Source of the DNA: Dechloromonas denitrificans
Lineage (GTDB): Bacteria > Pseudomonadota > Gammaproteobacteria > Burkholderiales > Rhodocyclaceae
DNA length: 64,000 bases
Reading direction: 5' to 3'
Assembly (NCBI RefSeq): GCF_020510685.1
Contig: NZ_CP075185.1
Coordinates: forward strand, 1,426,001-1,490,000
Of this stretch, positions 53,060 through 62,164 are shown piece by piece. Numbering within the stretch: position 1 is the first letter of the stretch; each line of letters begins with the position of its first letter. The notes below the pieces were generated by a model, which saw only the letters and a list, made by a program, of their open reading frames with translations, ran no database searches and was not told where the DNA came from. A program made the position numbers and the translations under genes.

Positions 53060-54319
53060 TTATTCGCCGGCCGGCGTGTCCTCGTCGAGATCCCACAACT
53101 GGTGCGTATCGAGCAGCAGGCGGTAGCGCAGTTCCAGCGCTTCGAGCTGGAGCAGGCGGGTCGCCAGCTGCGCTTCGTTGGCCAGGCGACGGGCGGCCAG
53201 CAGGTCGTTCAGGCTGCCTTCGCCGAGCTGGTAGGCGCGGGCCGTCAGGTCGGCCGCCTGGCCGAGCCGTTCGGCCGCGCTGCGGCTGGATTGCCAGGAG
53301 GCATGCGCGGCGCTTGCCGTGTGATAGAGCGCCGCCGCCTCGGCGGTGATGCGCTGCAAGGCGGCCGCTTCCTGGCGGCCGGCGACATCGGCCTGGGCCA
53401 GCGCGGCATTGGCGGTGGCGCGGCGGGCGCCGCCCGGTAGCGGGATGTTGATGTAGGCGCCGACGATCTGATCCTCGCCGCCGCGTTCGCGCGCGACATG
53501 CAGGCCGAAGGTCGGATCGGGCACCCGGTCGCGGCCGCTGCGTCCGGCAAGAATCTGGGCGCGCTGCACTTCGCCGCGCGCCACGCCGAGTTCATGGTTG
53601 TGTTCGAGAATGGCGTTGATCCACTCGTTGGCGTCGCCGGCAATCGGCACCGGCTCGGCGATGCTGCGCGGCGCAACGAGCGGCAGGCCGGGGAAGCGCC
53701 GGCTCAGATCTTCGCCCGCCGTGCGTTGGCGAGCCTGGGCCTGGGCCTGTTGGGCGGCGGCCTGGGCGAGCGCCGCCTCGCTCTGGATGGCTTCGAGGCG
53801 GGCGGCGTCGCCGAGTTGCTGGCGCCGTTGCACGGCCTTGCTTTGTTTTTCCAGCAACGCGACCTGCTCGCTCCACTGGGTGGCCGAGGCATTTTCCTTG
53901 AGCCAGACGAACCAGGATTTCAACAGGTTGCGGCTGGTTTCATGGCGGGCATCGCCGCGCGCGGTTTCGGCCAGGGCGACGCCGGCCGCACCCAGCTCGC
54001 CATCGAGCGAGGATTTGCCGGGCAAGCGCAGCGGTCGCTCGATGGCCGCATTCCATTCGTTGAAGCGCTCGTTCGGGCCGGTGCTCGGGTAGGCCTTGCG
54101 CTGCTGGCCGCCGAGCCGGATGCTCCATTCGTAGGGGCCGGCTTCCAGGCGCTGGCGGTTGGCTTCCTCGACCTGGATCTGGCTGCCGGCGGCCTGCACC
54201 GTCGGATGGGCGGCGAGGACGCGGGCGACGATTTCGGCCGGCGGCAGGTTGGGCGCCGGTTCGGCGGCGCCGGCCGTGCCGGCCAGGCCGGCAACGAGGA
54301 GGGCGAGGATCTTGTTCAT
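53060..54319 (-). CDS. czcC: Outer-membrane efflux protein, CzcC type
   Basis: 419 residues. Signal peptide (ILALLVAGLAGTAGAAEPA) then two TolC-like repeats, long helices with Gln/Ala runs (ALAQAAAQQAQAQARQR) and turns such as PDPTFGLHVARER. It is the trimeric channel for the RND pump encoded upstream. It overlaps the DUF3240 gene at ATGA. Confidence 0.9.
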   Translation of the reverse strand: MNKILALLVAGLAGTAGAAEPAPNLPPAEIVARVLAAHPTVQAAGSQIQVEEANRQRLEAGPYEWSIRLGGQQRKAYPSTGPNERFNEWNAAIERPLRLPGKSSLDGELGAAGVALAETARGDARHETSRNLLKSWFVWLKENASATQWSEQVALLEKQSKAVQRRQQLGDAARLEAIQSEAALAQAAAQQAQAQARQRTAGEDLSRRFPGLPLVAPRSIAEPVPIAGDANEWINAILEHNHELGVARGEVQRAQILAGRSGRDRVPDPTFGLHVARERGGEDQIVGAYINIPLPGGARRATANAALAQADVAGRQEAAALQRITAEAAALYHTASAAHASWQSSRSAAERLGQAADLTARAYQLGEGSLNDLLAARRLANEAQLATRLLQLEALELRYRLLLDTHQLWDLDEDTPAGE

Positions 54320-54618
54320 AGCCGCCCCTTGTCGATGACCGGCACCAGCCAGAAGAAGATGTTGGCTTGCGGCAGCTCCTGCTTGATCAGCGCCAGCATC
54401 TCGCGCTTGTCGGCTTCTGGGCCGACGGTGCGGATGACGGTGCGCGGCGCGTGGCCGCTGACCAGTTCGGCGGGTTCGACCAGCGGCACGACGGAACCGT
54501 GCCCTTCGGCCAAATTGGCGGTGAAACCGGGGACGAGATCGGGGCGGGAGAGCAGCAGGTCCTCGACATGCTGGGCGACATCGTTGGGCATGATCAGGGT
54601 GAGCAGGACATCAGCCAT
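54316..54618 (-). CDS. DUF3240 family protein
   Basis: 100 residues from the ATG at 54618; the longer frame adds a stretch inside czcA. Ferredoxin-like small domain: DVLLTLIMPNDVAQHVEDL, VSGHAPRTVIRTVGPEADK, ANIFFWLVPVID. DUF3240 genes regularly sit inside HME-RND operons and are thought to bind metal or regulate the pump. Overlaps both neighbours. Confidence 0.83.
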   Translation of the reverse strand: MADVLLTLIMPNDVAQHVEDLLLSRPDLVPGFTANLAEGHGSVVPLVEPAELVSGHAPRTVIRTVGPEADKREMLALIKQELPQANIFFWLVPVIDKGRL

Positions 54619-57600
54619 GGCGGGCCTCGCTAAAGGCGACGGTGTCTTTGACACCGAAGCGACGGAACAGGATGGGGAGGAGGACCAGCGTCAGGGCGGT
54701 CGAGGTGACCAGGCCGCCGATGACGACGATGGCCAGCGGGCGCTGCACTTCGGAGCCGGGGCCGGTCGCGAAGAGCATCGGCAACAGGCCGAAGGCGGCG
54801 ATGCTGGCGGTCATCAGCACCGGCCGCAGGCGGCGCTTGGCGCCTTCGACGACGACGTCGCCGACCGCCAGGCCACGGGCCAGCAGCTGGTTGAAATAGG
54901 TCACCATGACGACGCCGTTGAGCACGGCAATGCCGAGCAGCGCGATGAAGCCGACCGAGGCCGGGACCGACAGGTATTCGCCGGCAATCAGCAGGCCGAA
55001 GACGCCGCCGATCATCGCGAAGGGCACGTTGGAGAGAACCAGCAGCGCCTGGCGGACCGAACGGAAAGTCGAGAAGAGCAGGAAGAAGATCAGCGCCAGC
55101 GCCACCGGGACGACGACCATCAGCCGCGCCGCGGCTCGTTGCTGGTTCTCGAACTGGCCGCCCCAGGCCAGCTGGTAGCCCTGCGGCAACTTGACGTCGC
55201 GGCCGACGGCGGCCTTGGCATCCTCGACGAAACCGACTAGGTCGCGGTCGCGGACATTCGACTGGACGACGACGTAGCGCTGGGCATTTTCGCGGTCGAC
55301 CTTGACCGGACCGTCGATGCGCTCGATTTTGGCAATGCTGGCCAGCGGCACGCTGGCGCCGTTCGGCAAGGTCAGGCGCAGGGCGGCAAAGTCGGCCGGC
55401 GAGTTGAGCAGGCTGCTTGGGCCGCGCAGCACGACGGGCACGCGCCGCCCCTGGTCGATGACGATGCCGACATTGCGGCCTTCGAGCAGCGACTTCAGAT
55501 CGTTCTGGATGTCGTCGATGTTCAGCCCGAAGCGGCCGGCGGCCAGGCGGTCGACGGCAATCTTCAGGTATTGCACGCCGTCGTTCTTCAGCGTGAAGGT
55601 GTCTTCGGCGCCCTGGACTTTCTTGATGGTCGCCACCACTTCGCCGGCCAGCCGATTCAGCGTGGCGAGCTCCGGGCCGTAGATCTTGATCGCCAGATCG
55701 CCGCGCACGCCGGTCAGCATTTCGGAAACCCGCATGTCGATCGGCTGGGTGAACGAGAAGCCGATGCCCGGGAAGTCGGCCATCACGCCGCGCAGCTGGT
55801 CGGCCAGCCAGGCCGGGTCGGGGTTGCGCCAGGTGTCGCGCGGCTGGAGCACCATGAAGGTGTCGGTCTGGTTGAGGCCCATCGGGTCGAGGCCGAGTTC
55901 ATCCGCCCCGGCCCGGGCGACGATCGCCTTGACCTCGGGTACCTGGGCGAGGATCGCCTGCTGGACCCGACTATCGATGGCGATGGTCTGGTCGAGGCCG
56001 ATCGACGGCAGCTTTTCGAGCTGCATGATCATGTCGCCTTCGTCCATCGTCGGCATGAAGCTCTTGCCGAGCAGCATGAAGGCGCCGGCGGCGGCGACCA
56101 GCGCGATGCTGGCGCCAATGACGAAGGTCCGGCTGTTGGCCAGGGCGGTGGTCAGTATGCGGTCGTAGAGCGCCGACAGCTTTTTCACCAGCCACGGCTC
56201 GTGATGGACGCCGCGCTTGATCAGGTAGGAGGCGAGTACCGGCACCACGGTCAGCGACAGCAACAGCGAGGAAGCCAGCGCGAAGACGATGGTCAGGGCG
56301 ACCGGCCCGAACATCTTGCCCTCGAGGCCCTGCAAGGTGAGCAGCGGCAGGAAGACGATGATGATGATGACGATGCCGGAAGTGACCGGCGAGGCGACTT
56401 CGCGCGCCGCCCGGTAGATCAGGTGCAGCGTCGGCAGGTTCTCTTGGGCATCGGCCAGCTGGCTTTCGACATTCTCGACGACGACCACGGCGGCATCGAC
56501 CAGCATGCCGATGGCGATGGCCAGGCCGCCGAGGCTCATCAGATTGGCCGACAGGCCGTACATCCGCATCATGATGAAGGTGGCGAGCGCCGACAGCGGC
56601 AGCATCAGGGCAACAACCAGGGCGGCGCGCAGGTTGCCGAGGAAGGCGAGGAGCAGCAGCACGACGAGGACGATGGCTTCGAGCAGGGCTTTCGAGACGG
56701 TGCCGACGGCGCGCCCGACCAGATTGCTGCGGTCGTAGAAAGGCTCGATGCTGACGCCGTCCGGCAGGGTCGGGGCGATTTCGGCCAGCCGCGCCTTGAC
56801 CCCGGCCACCACGCTCTGGGCATTGGCGCCGCGCAGGCCAAGAACCAGGCCCTGGACGGCTTCGCCCTGGCCACTCTTGGTCACCGCGCCATAGCGGGTG
56901 AGGGCGCCGAAACGGACCTCGGCGACATCGCCGACCCGCGTCACGTTGCCGTCTTTTGCCTGCAAAACGATGTTCTTGAGATCATCGACCGTGCGGATTG
57001 CCCCTTCGGCCCGGACCAGCAGCGATTCCTCGCCGTCGTTCAGGCGGCCGGCGCCGTCGTTGCGGTTGTTGCTTTCCAGTACCGCCTGCAGGTCGGCGAG
57101 TGCCAGGCCGCGGGCGGCAAGGCTTTGCGGTTGCGGTACGACTTCGAAGGTGCGGACTTCGCCGCCCAGGCTATTGACGTCGGCGACGCCCGGCACGGTG
57201 CGCAGTTGCGGCCGGATCACCCAGTCGAGCAGGGCGCGTTTCTCGGCCAGCGGCAGATCGCCCTCGATGGTGAACATGAACATTTCGCCGAGCGGCGTGG
57301 TGATCGGCGCCATGCCGCCGGTGGCGCCGGGCGGCAGGTTGCCCATCGCCGCCGCCAGGCGTTCGCCGACCTGCTGACGGGCCCAGTAGATGTCGGTGCC
57401 GTCCTCGAAATCGATGGTGATGTCGGTCAGCGCGTACTTGGAGGTCGAGCGCAGCAGGCGTTGATGCGGAATGCCGAGCAGTTCCTGCTCGACCGGCACG
57501 GCGAGGCGTGTCTCGACTTCTTCCGGGGTCATCCCCGGGGCTTTCAGGATGATCTTGACCTGGGTCGTCGAGACATCGGGAAAAGCGTCGATCGGCAGGC

Positions 57601-57697
57601 CGAGAAAAGCCTGCACGCCGGCGCCGATCAACATGACGGTGAGCACCAGCATGAGCAGGCGCTGGGTCAGCGAAAAACGGATCAGGGCGTCGAGCAT
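54611..57697 (-). CDS. czcA: Heavy-metal RND efflux pump, CzcA family
   Basis: 1028 residues, twelve-helix RND pump. N-terminus LIRFSLTQRLLMLVLTVML; conserved helix-4 motif AIAIGMLVDAAVVVVEN; later GKSFMPTMDEGDMIMQLEK and LLGIAVLNGVVMVTYFN. The helix-4 motif lacks the DFG signature of classic zinc/cobalt/cadmium CzcA and looks more like the VDAA type, so the metal is uncertain. It shares one base with czcB (TAATG). The pump sits in the inner membrane and works with CzcB and CzcC. Confidence 0.92.
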   Translation of the reverse strand: MLDALIRFSLTQRLLMLVLTVMLIGAGVQAFLGLPIDAFPDVSTTQVKIILKAPGMTPEEVETRLAVPVEQELLGIPHQRLLRSTSKYALTDITIDFEDGTDIYWARQQVGERLAAAMGNLPPGATGGMAPITTPLGEMFMFTIEGDLPLAEKRALLDWVIRPQLRTVPGVADVNSLGGEVRTFEVVPQPQSLAARGLALADLQAVLESNNRNDGAGRLNDGEESLLVRAEGAIRTVDDLKNIVLQAKDGNVTRVGDVAEVRFGALTRYGAVTKSGQGEAVQGLVLGLRGANAQSVVAGVKARLAEIAPTLPDGVSIEPFYDRSNLVGRAVGTVSKALLEAIVLVVLLLLAFLGNLRAALVVALMLPLSALATFIMMRMYGLSANLMSLGGLAIAIGMLVDAAVVVVENVESQLADAQENLPTLHLIYRAAREVASPVTSGIVIIIIVFLPLLTLQGLEGKMFGPVALTIVFALASSLLLSLTVVPVLASYLIKRGVHHEPWLVKKLSALYDRILTTALANSRTFVIGASIALVAAAGAFMLLGKSFMPTMDEGDMIMQLEKLPSIGLDQTIAIDSRVQQAILAQVPEVKAIVARAGADELGLDPMGLNQTDTFMVLQPRDTWRNPDPAWLADQLRGVMADFPGIGFSFTQPIDMRVSEMLTGVRGDLAIKIYGPELATLNRLAGEVVATIKKVQGAEDTFTLKNDGVQYLKIAVDRLAAGRFGLNIDDIQNDLKSLLEGRNVGIVIDQGRRVPVVLRGPSSLLNSPADFAALRLTLPNGASVPLASIAKIERIDGPVKVDRENAQRYVVVQSNVRDRDLVGFVEDAKAAVGRDVKLPQGYQLAWGGQFENQQRAAARLMVVVPVALALIFFLLFSTFRSVRQALLVLSNVPFAMIGGVFGLLIAGEYLSVPASVGFIALLGIAVLNGVVMVTYFNQLLARGLAVGDVVVEGAKRRLRPVLMTASIAAFGLLPMLFATGPGSEVQRPLAIVVIGGLVTSTALTLVLLPILFRRFGVKDTVAFSEARHG

Positions 57698-58773
57698 TAT
57701 TCGCTACCCACGCCGGTGAGCAGGGCTTTCAGGCCGGAGACGCCTTTGACGGCGACCCGTTCGCCGGCCTGCAGGCCATCGACCAGCACCGAGTCGCCAC
57801 CCTGGCTGATTACCCGGAGCGGCCGCGCCGTGAAACTCAGCCCCTTGTCGCTGGTCGCCGTCTGGACGAAGACCAGGGTTTTGCCGGCATTGCGGGCCAG
57901 CGCCGAAGCGGGCAGCCGCTGGCCCTGGCCGGGCGACGCGGCGATTTCGACTTCGACGACCTGGCCGGGATAGAGGGTTGCGGCGCCCTGGCTGACCGCG
58001 GCGCGGAGCAGCACGGTCTGGCTGGCCGGGTCGACCGCCCGGCCAATGGCGATCAGTTTGCCGCTGACCTCGCTGTTGGCGATCTTGACGCTGCCGCCTT
58101 CCTTCAGACCAGCGGCCAGGGCGAGTGGCGCCTGGATTTCCAGCCAGAGCGGCGAAAGCTTGGCGATCCGGTAGATCAGCGCCGAAGTCTCGACGCGTTG
58201 GCCGAGTTGCACCCCCTGTTCGAGGACCACCCCGTCGATCGCTGCAGTCAAGGCTAGCGGGCCGCCCAGCTTGCCCGGGGCGACGCCGGCCAGCCCCAGG
58301 CTCTGGCGCTGCTGGCTGGCCTGCGCCGCCGCCTGGGCGGCGGTGGCGCGGGTCGCCTGGAGGCGGGATTCGGCGATCAGGCCTTCGGCGAACAGTTGTT
58401 CGTCGCGCTTCAGGCTTTGTTGCAGCAGGGCGGCCTGACTGCCCGACTGCAGCGCATCGCGTTGCAGTTCGAGGGCCTGCGGGCTGGCCAGATGGGCGAC
58501 GACCTGGCCGCGCTTGACCGTCGAGCCGGGCGCCACGGCGAGCATTTCAACCATGCCGCCGACCGGTGCGGCGACGACGCGCATCTGTTCGTTGGGGACC
58601 AGCACGCGGCCGGGCAGGGTGCCGGTTTTGCCCGGGCCGCCTTCGCCGACAACGGCGGTTTCAATGCCCAGGGCCTTGATCTGGGCGGGCTGCAGCAGCA
58701 TGGGTTCGGCAGCGCAGGCGAGGTTGCCGGCCAGGAGGGCGGCAGTAACGGTCAGTCGGGTAAGAAAGTGCAT
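57697..58773 (-). CDS. czcB: Membrane fusion protein, CzcB type
   Basis: 358 residues. Signal peptide (TVTAALLAGNLACAAE), barrel-sandwich segments (VPNEQMRVVAAPVGGMVEM, GSTVKRGQVVAHLASPQAL), a coiled hairpin (AATRATAAQAAAQASQQRQ), and beta-barrel VVEVEIAASPGQGQRL. It bridges CzcA and CzcC. First gene of the seven-gene operon. Confidence 0.9.
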   Translation of the reverse strand: MHFLTRLTVTAALLAGNLACAAEPMLLQPAQIKALGIETAVVGEGGPGKTGTLPGRVLVPNEQMRVVAAPVGGMVEMLAVAPGSTVKRGQVVAHLASPQALELQRDALQSGSQAALLQQSLKRDEQLFAEGLIAESRLQATRATAAQAAAQASQQRQSLGLAGVAPGKLGGPLALTAAIDGVVLEQGVQLGQRVETSALIYRIAKLSPLWLEIQAPLALAAGLKEGGSVKIANSEVSGKLIAIGRAVDPASQTVLLRAAVSQGAATLYPGQVVEVEIAASPGQGQRLPASALARNAGKTLVFVQTATSDKGLSFTARPLRVISQGGDSVLVDGLQAGERVAVKGVSGLKALLTGVGSE

Positions 58774-58816
58774 GGCTCGGCTTTCGGATGGTTACGACCG
58801 AGTCTAGGCTGGCGAT

Positions 58817-58833
58817 CTTAATCCTTCCTTAAG
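58817..58833 (+). promoter_or_regulatory. PmrA/QseB-like direct-repeat box upstream of the efflux operon
   Basis: CTTAAT-CCTTC-CTTAAG, two half-sites 11 bases apart centre to centre, the spacing used by OmpR-family dimers. It lies 44-60 bases before the czcB start. The operon's last two genes encode an OmpR-type pair. Confidence 0.6.
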
Positions 58834-58950
58834 AGGGGAAAGCTTTCAGCTGCTGGAGCCGCATTCAGCCGGCGACAAATAGCCGGGCGGTGTTTTTACG
58901 GCTGGCAGGCCGATCCAGCCAAAAGAGAAGGGGGCTGTTCCCGCGCGGCA

Positions 58951-59160
58951 TCATGCTCCGCCATTGGGTTCTTCCGCTCCGGCCTCGGTGTCGAGACCCC
59001 AGTCTCCCCACTTGTACCAGTCGTCGCCGAGCATTTCGGCGGGGTGTTGGGTACGCCCCGAACCGTTGCCGCATTGCAGCGAATCGGCGGGGCAATACTT
59101 GTCGCAACCCCAGCAAACACGCTCGGGATGTTTCGGGTGGAGCGGAAATTTTTTGGCCAT
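58951..59160 (-). CDS. DUF3079 family protein
   Basis: 69 residues. MAKKFPLHPKHPERVCWGCDK followed by YCPADSLQCGNGSGRTQHP and GDDWYKWGDWGLD matches the DUF3079 family by the fixed Cys pairs (C-x2-C, C, C) and the HP-x-R-x-CWGC opening. Probably a small zinc protein. Function unknown. Between the chemoreceptor gene and the efflux operon. Confidence 0.88.
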   Translation of the reverse strand: MAKKFPLHPKHPERVCWGCDKYCPADSLQCGNGSGRTQHPAEMLGDDWYKWGDWGLDTEAGAEEPNGGA

Positions 59161-59216
59161 CTTCTGTCCAGTTCGAAGAATTCAAGGCGAAAGTGCGGCG
59201 GTTGGTGGTGACCCGA

Positions 59217-60326
59217 TCAGCGGGTCGGCCGGCCCGGTCCATGAGCGAGGATGCGTTCCATGCCGGCCATCACCGTCAGGTTGGCATCTTCCATTCGGCT
59301 CAGCGCATCCAGGGCGCCGGCAAAGTCACCGACGAGGTAGCGCTCGACCGCCTTTTTGGCATGGTCGTGCACCGCCTTGTGCGGCGCTTCCATTTCCCGG
59401 TAGCCCGGCAGGCGCGAGAATTCGGCCCGGCCTTCCCCTTCGTAGTACCAGCGGCCCAGCCGGCATTGGGTTTCGTCTGGCAGTTCGTTCGGTGTGAGGT
59501 TGGAAAGGCCAAGCAGCACTTTGTACACTTCGAGCTTGAGCGTCAGTTCCTCGATGTTGGCGAGTTCGGCATTGGCCAGCCGGGAGGACGAGGCAATGCT
59601 GTCCTGCATGTGCTGCGACAGGCCGAGCAGGCGCTGCATGCTGTGCATCGCCGCTTCGCTCTCGGCGCCTTGGCTGGCGGCGCTACCCGCGCCGAGATCC
59701 ATGATCGCCTTGGCCTGGTTGGTTTCCTGCTGGATACCGCTGACCAGTCCGCTGATTTCGGTTGTCGCCTTGGCGGTGCGTTCGGCCAGTTTCCTGACTT
59801 CGTCGGCGACGACGGCAAAGCCACGCCCCGCCTCGCCGGCCCGGGCTGCCTCGATGGCGGCATTGAGCGCCAGCAGGTTGGTCTGCTCGGCAATTTCCTT
59901 GATTAACTGGACGATGCCGCCGATTTCCCCGGCCCGTTGCGACAAACCTTCGACGCTCTGGCCGGCCGAGCTGATGCGTTCGACCATGGCGTGCAGGTTG
60001 CCGGCGATCTGCTCGAAGGCGGCGCGATTCGCATCGGATTCGGTCGCCGCGGTCTGGGCCGTGGCTGAATCTTCGTTCAACTGGGCCGACAACCCCGAGA
60101 AGGATTGGCGAATGCCGGAGAGGGAGTCGCCGAAGCGGGGAATGTTGCCGAGTACGCCATCGAGCAATGCCTGGTGCCGGCGCAACTGTTGTTGCTGTTC
60201 TGCCGACTCGGCCAGCTGTTGCCGGGTGACCGCCAGTTTTTCCTGCTGCGCTGCCGCATGCGCCTTCAGGGCCGCATTTTCGGCGAGCGCCGCAGCCAGC
60301 ATCTTTTTACTCTTCAATCCGAACAT
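59217..60326 (-). CDS. Soluble methyl-accepting chemotaxis protein with CZB domain
   Basis: 369 residues without membrane helix. A coiled N-terminus ([18 protein letters not shown]) leads to the MCP hairpin tip [19 protein letters not shown] and [16 protein letters not shown]. The C-terminal ~100 residues are a CZB zinc-binding domain: [14 protein letters not shown] and [14 protein letters not shown] with the conserved Cys and His residues. CZB receptors sense zinc-linked redox signals. Transcribed alone. Confidence 0.93.
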   Translation of the reverse strand: MFGLKSKKMLAAALAENAALKAHAAAQQEKLAVTRQQLAESAEQQQQLRRHQALLDGVLGNIPRFGDSLSGIRQSFSGLSAQLNEDSATAQTAATESDANRAAFEQIAGNLHAMVERISSAGQSVEGLSQRAGEIGGIVQLIKEIAEQTNLLALNAAIEAARAGEAGRGFAVVADEVRKLAERTAKATTEISGLVSGIQQETNQAKAIMDLGAGSAASQGAESEAAMHSMQRLLGLSQHMQDSIASSSRLANAELANIEELTLKLEVYKVLLGLSNLTPNELPDETQCRLGRWYYEGEGRAEFSRLPGYREMEAPHKAVHDHAKKAVERYLVGDFAGALDALSRMEDANLTVMAGMERILAHGPGRPTR

Positions 60327-60465
60327 GGTGCAGCCCTTCGCTGATCTGTCTAATTGTTGAGTAATTTACTCTGGTATTTTCGATGCGCTCATGACACGGA
60401 TCAAATTTGCCGTCGGCCAGCCTTTCTTCTACTTGTCGCGGCGCGCCGCATGGTTCGCCGATGGC

Positions 60466-60499
60466 AAAAAAAGGCTCGGAGATTGCTCTCCGGGCCTTT
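60466..60499 (-). terminator. Terminator after second metQ
   Basis: Stem AGGCTCGGAGA/TCTCCGGGCCT with one mismatch and a run of seven T on the minus strand. Confidence 0.8.
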
Positions 60500-60527
60500 G
60501 TTCTCTGCCGCTTGTCGGGGCAGCCGC

Positions 60528-61337
60528 TTACCGCAGGTAAGCCGGGCGGGAATAGCCCTGGAAGTGCTTGTCGAGCACGGCCTTGTATTCGGGCGACTTG
60601 AAAGCGGCGACGATGTCCTGCGTCCAGGCCTTGTTCTGGTCTTCGGTCTTGACGGCGACGACGTTCAGGTAATGCTCGGGTGTCTTTTCCAGGGCGATGG
60701 CTTCCGTCAGCTTGAGGCCGGAGGCGATGGCGAAATTGCCGTTGATCACCACGAAGGCGGCATCATCCAGCGTGCGCGGCAACTGGGCGGCTTCGATCGG
60801 GGTCAGTTGCAGCTTGCGCGGGTTTTCCGAAACATCCTTCTCGGTCGCCTTGAGCGGGTCGGTACCCGGTTTCACCTTGAGCAGACCGTTCTGTTCCAGG
60901 AAGACCAGGGCGCGGGCCAGGTTGGAGGGATCGTTGGGCAGCGTGATGCGGTCGCCATCCTTCAGTTCGGCCAGGCTCTTGTGCTTCTTCGAGTACAGAC
61001 CGAGCGGCGCGATCGGTGCCTTGATCACATCCACCAGATTGAGGCCCTTGTCGGCGGCGAATTTCTTCAAATAGATGATGTGCTGGAACAGGTTGGCGTC
61101 CAGTGAACCCTGGGCGAGCGCCAGGTTGGGCTGGACGTAATCGTTGAATTCGACCAGTTTGACGCTGTAACCCTTCTTTTCCAGGATGGGCTTGATGCCC
61201 AGCTTGAGTTGGTCGTAGTTGGGGCCGGCCGTGGCGCCCAGGGTCAGGTTCTTCTTTTCCTGGGCAAAGGCGCCCGGTGCGGTGGCGGCCAGGCCCAGAG
61301 AAAGGGTGGCGGCAAGCAGGGTGTGCAGAATTTTCAT
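60528..61337 (-). CDS. metQ: Methionine-binding protein MetQ, copy 2
   Basis: 269 residues. Signal peptide ending AFAQEKK; no lipobox, so a soluble periplasmic form. NlpA family motifs: LTLGATAGPNYDQLKLGIK, VEFNDYVQPNLALAQGSLDAN, TLPNDPSNLARAL, LTPIEAAQLPRTLDDAA. Very similar to the copy at 62165-62965. It follows the dioxygenase gene on the same strand. Confidence 0.9.
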   Translation of the reverse strand: MKILHTLLAATLSLGLAATAPGAFAQEKKNLTLGATAGPNYDQLKLGIKPILEKKGYSVKLVEFNDYVQPNLALAQGSLDANLFQHIIYLKKFAADKGLNLVDVIKAPIAPLGLYSKKHKSLAELKDGDRITLPNDPSNLARALVFLEQNGLLKVKPGTDPLKATEKDVSENPRKLQLTPIEAAQLPRTLDDAAFVVINGNFAIASGLKLTEAIALEKTPEHYLNVVAVKTEDQNKAWTQDIVAAFKSPEYKAVLDKHFQGYSRPAYLR

Positions 61338-61390
61338 GGATGTTTCTCCGTGGGGGATGGGGGCAAGTGGAAAGGTGAAATGAAGTCTGT

Positions 61391-61951
61391 TCAGGACTGC
61401 AGCAGCGCGAGCAAGGCCGGGTCGGCCTGCCGCCCGGTGTAATCGGCTACCCAGTGGCTCTCGCGGGAAAAGATGCGCAAGGCCTTCAGTTGGGGATTGG
61501 CGCCCAGTGCAAACCAGTGTTCGGCGCCGGCCGGGACGGCCAGATAGTCTCCGGGTCCGGTTTCAAGCAGCACCTGGCCGCCATCGGCGCGGACGATGCC
61601 GAAGTAGCCGGTGCCGGCCAGGATGTAGCGGATCTCGTCGTCGGCATGGGTATGCACGCGGGAAAATTGCTGGCGCAGATGGGGCAGGTCGGGAACGGCT
61701 TCATGCAGCACGACCAGGTCGCGGCTGGCGCCGGGGCCGCCTTGTACGGCCTGGCCGAGATGGCTGTCCAGCTGCCGTAGCAGTTGCTCCTGTTCCGCCG
61801 GGTCGAGTTCGGGCCGGGCCAGCAGCGCGGTGGTGGCGGGGTCGGAAGGCAGGGGCGGGTAGTGCAGTGCCAAGCCCAGGTCTTGGGCGAGGGCAGCGAC
61901 CCTTGCCGGGTCGGCTTCCTGTCTGCCATCGGGGGTGATCAAACGTGCCAT
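61391..61951 (-). CDS. mtnD: Acireductone dioxygenase
   Basis: 186 residues. Cupin with HTHADDEIRYILAGTGYFGI (metal His, His, Glu) and GDYLAVPAGAEHWF (third His). In the methionine salvage pathway it oxidises acireductone to the keto acid precursor of methionine. It lies between two metQ genes. Other mtn genes are not in the window. Confidence 0.88.
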   Translation of the reverse strand: MARLITPDGRQEADPARVAALAQDLGLALHYPPLPSDPATTALLARPELDPAEQEQLLRQLDSHLGQAVQGGPGASRDLVVLHEAVPDLPHLRQQFSRVHTHADDEIRYILAGTGYFGIVRADGGQVLLETGPGDYLAVPAGAEHWFALGANPQLKALRIFSRESHWVADYTGRQADPALLALLQS

Positions 61952-62113
61952 GCCGGAACTCCATCAGGTGCGATGTTTCGCTATCGCGGTCGTCATCCCC
62001 ACCGGAAGGCAGGTCTGGGAGCACTGTAGGGACGAGTCGGGGCAAGCGGAAATACTGTTTGTTTGGGTCGATATACGATGAAAGGAATATGGATACCGAC
62101 CGAATGGCGGGCA

Positions 62114-62141
62114 AAGAAAAAGGCCGCCCGGAGGCGGCCTT
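62114..62141 (-). terminator. Terminator after first metQ
   Basis: Perfect 9-base stem AAGGCCGCC/GGCGGCCTT, then TTTTTCTTT on the minus strand. Confidence 0.85.
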
Positions 62142-62164
62142 GGCAGATGGCTGTGTGGTCTTGC

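Noticed and set aside
55571-57973. 800-codon plus-strand frame opposite czcA.
   Set aside because: Antisense shadow of a clear RND pump gene; His/Asp/Gln-rich low-information sequence.
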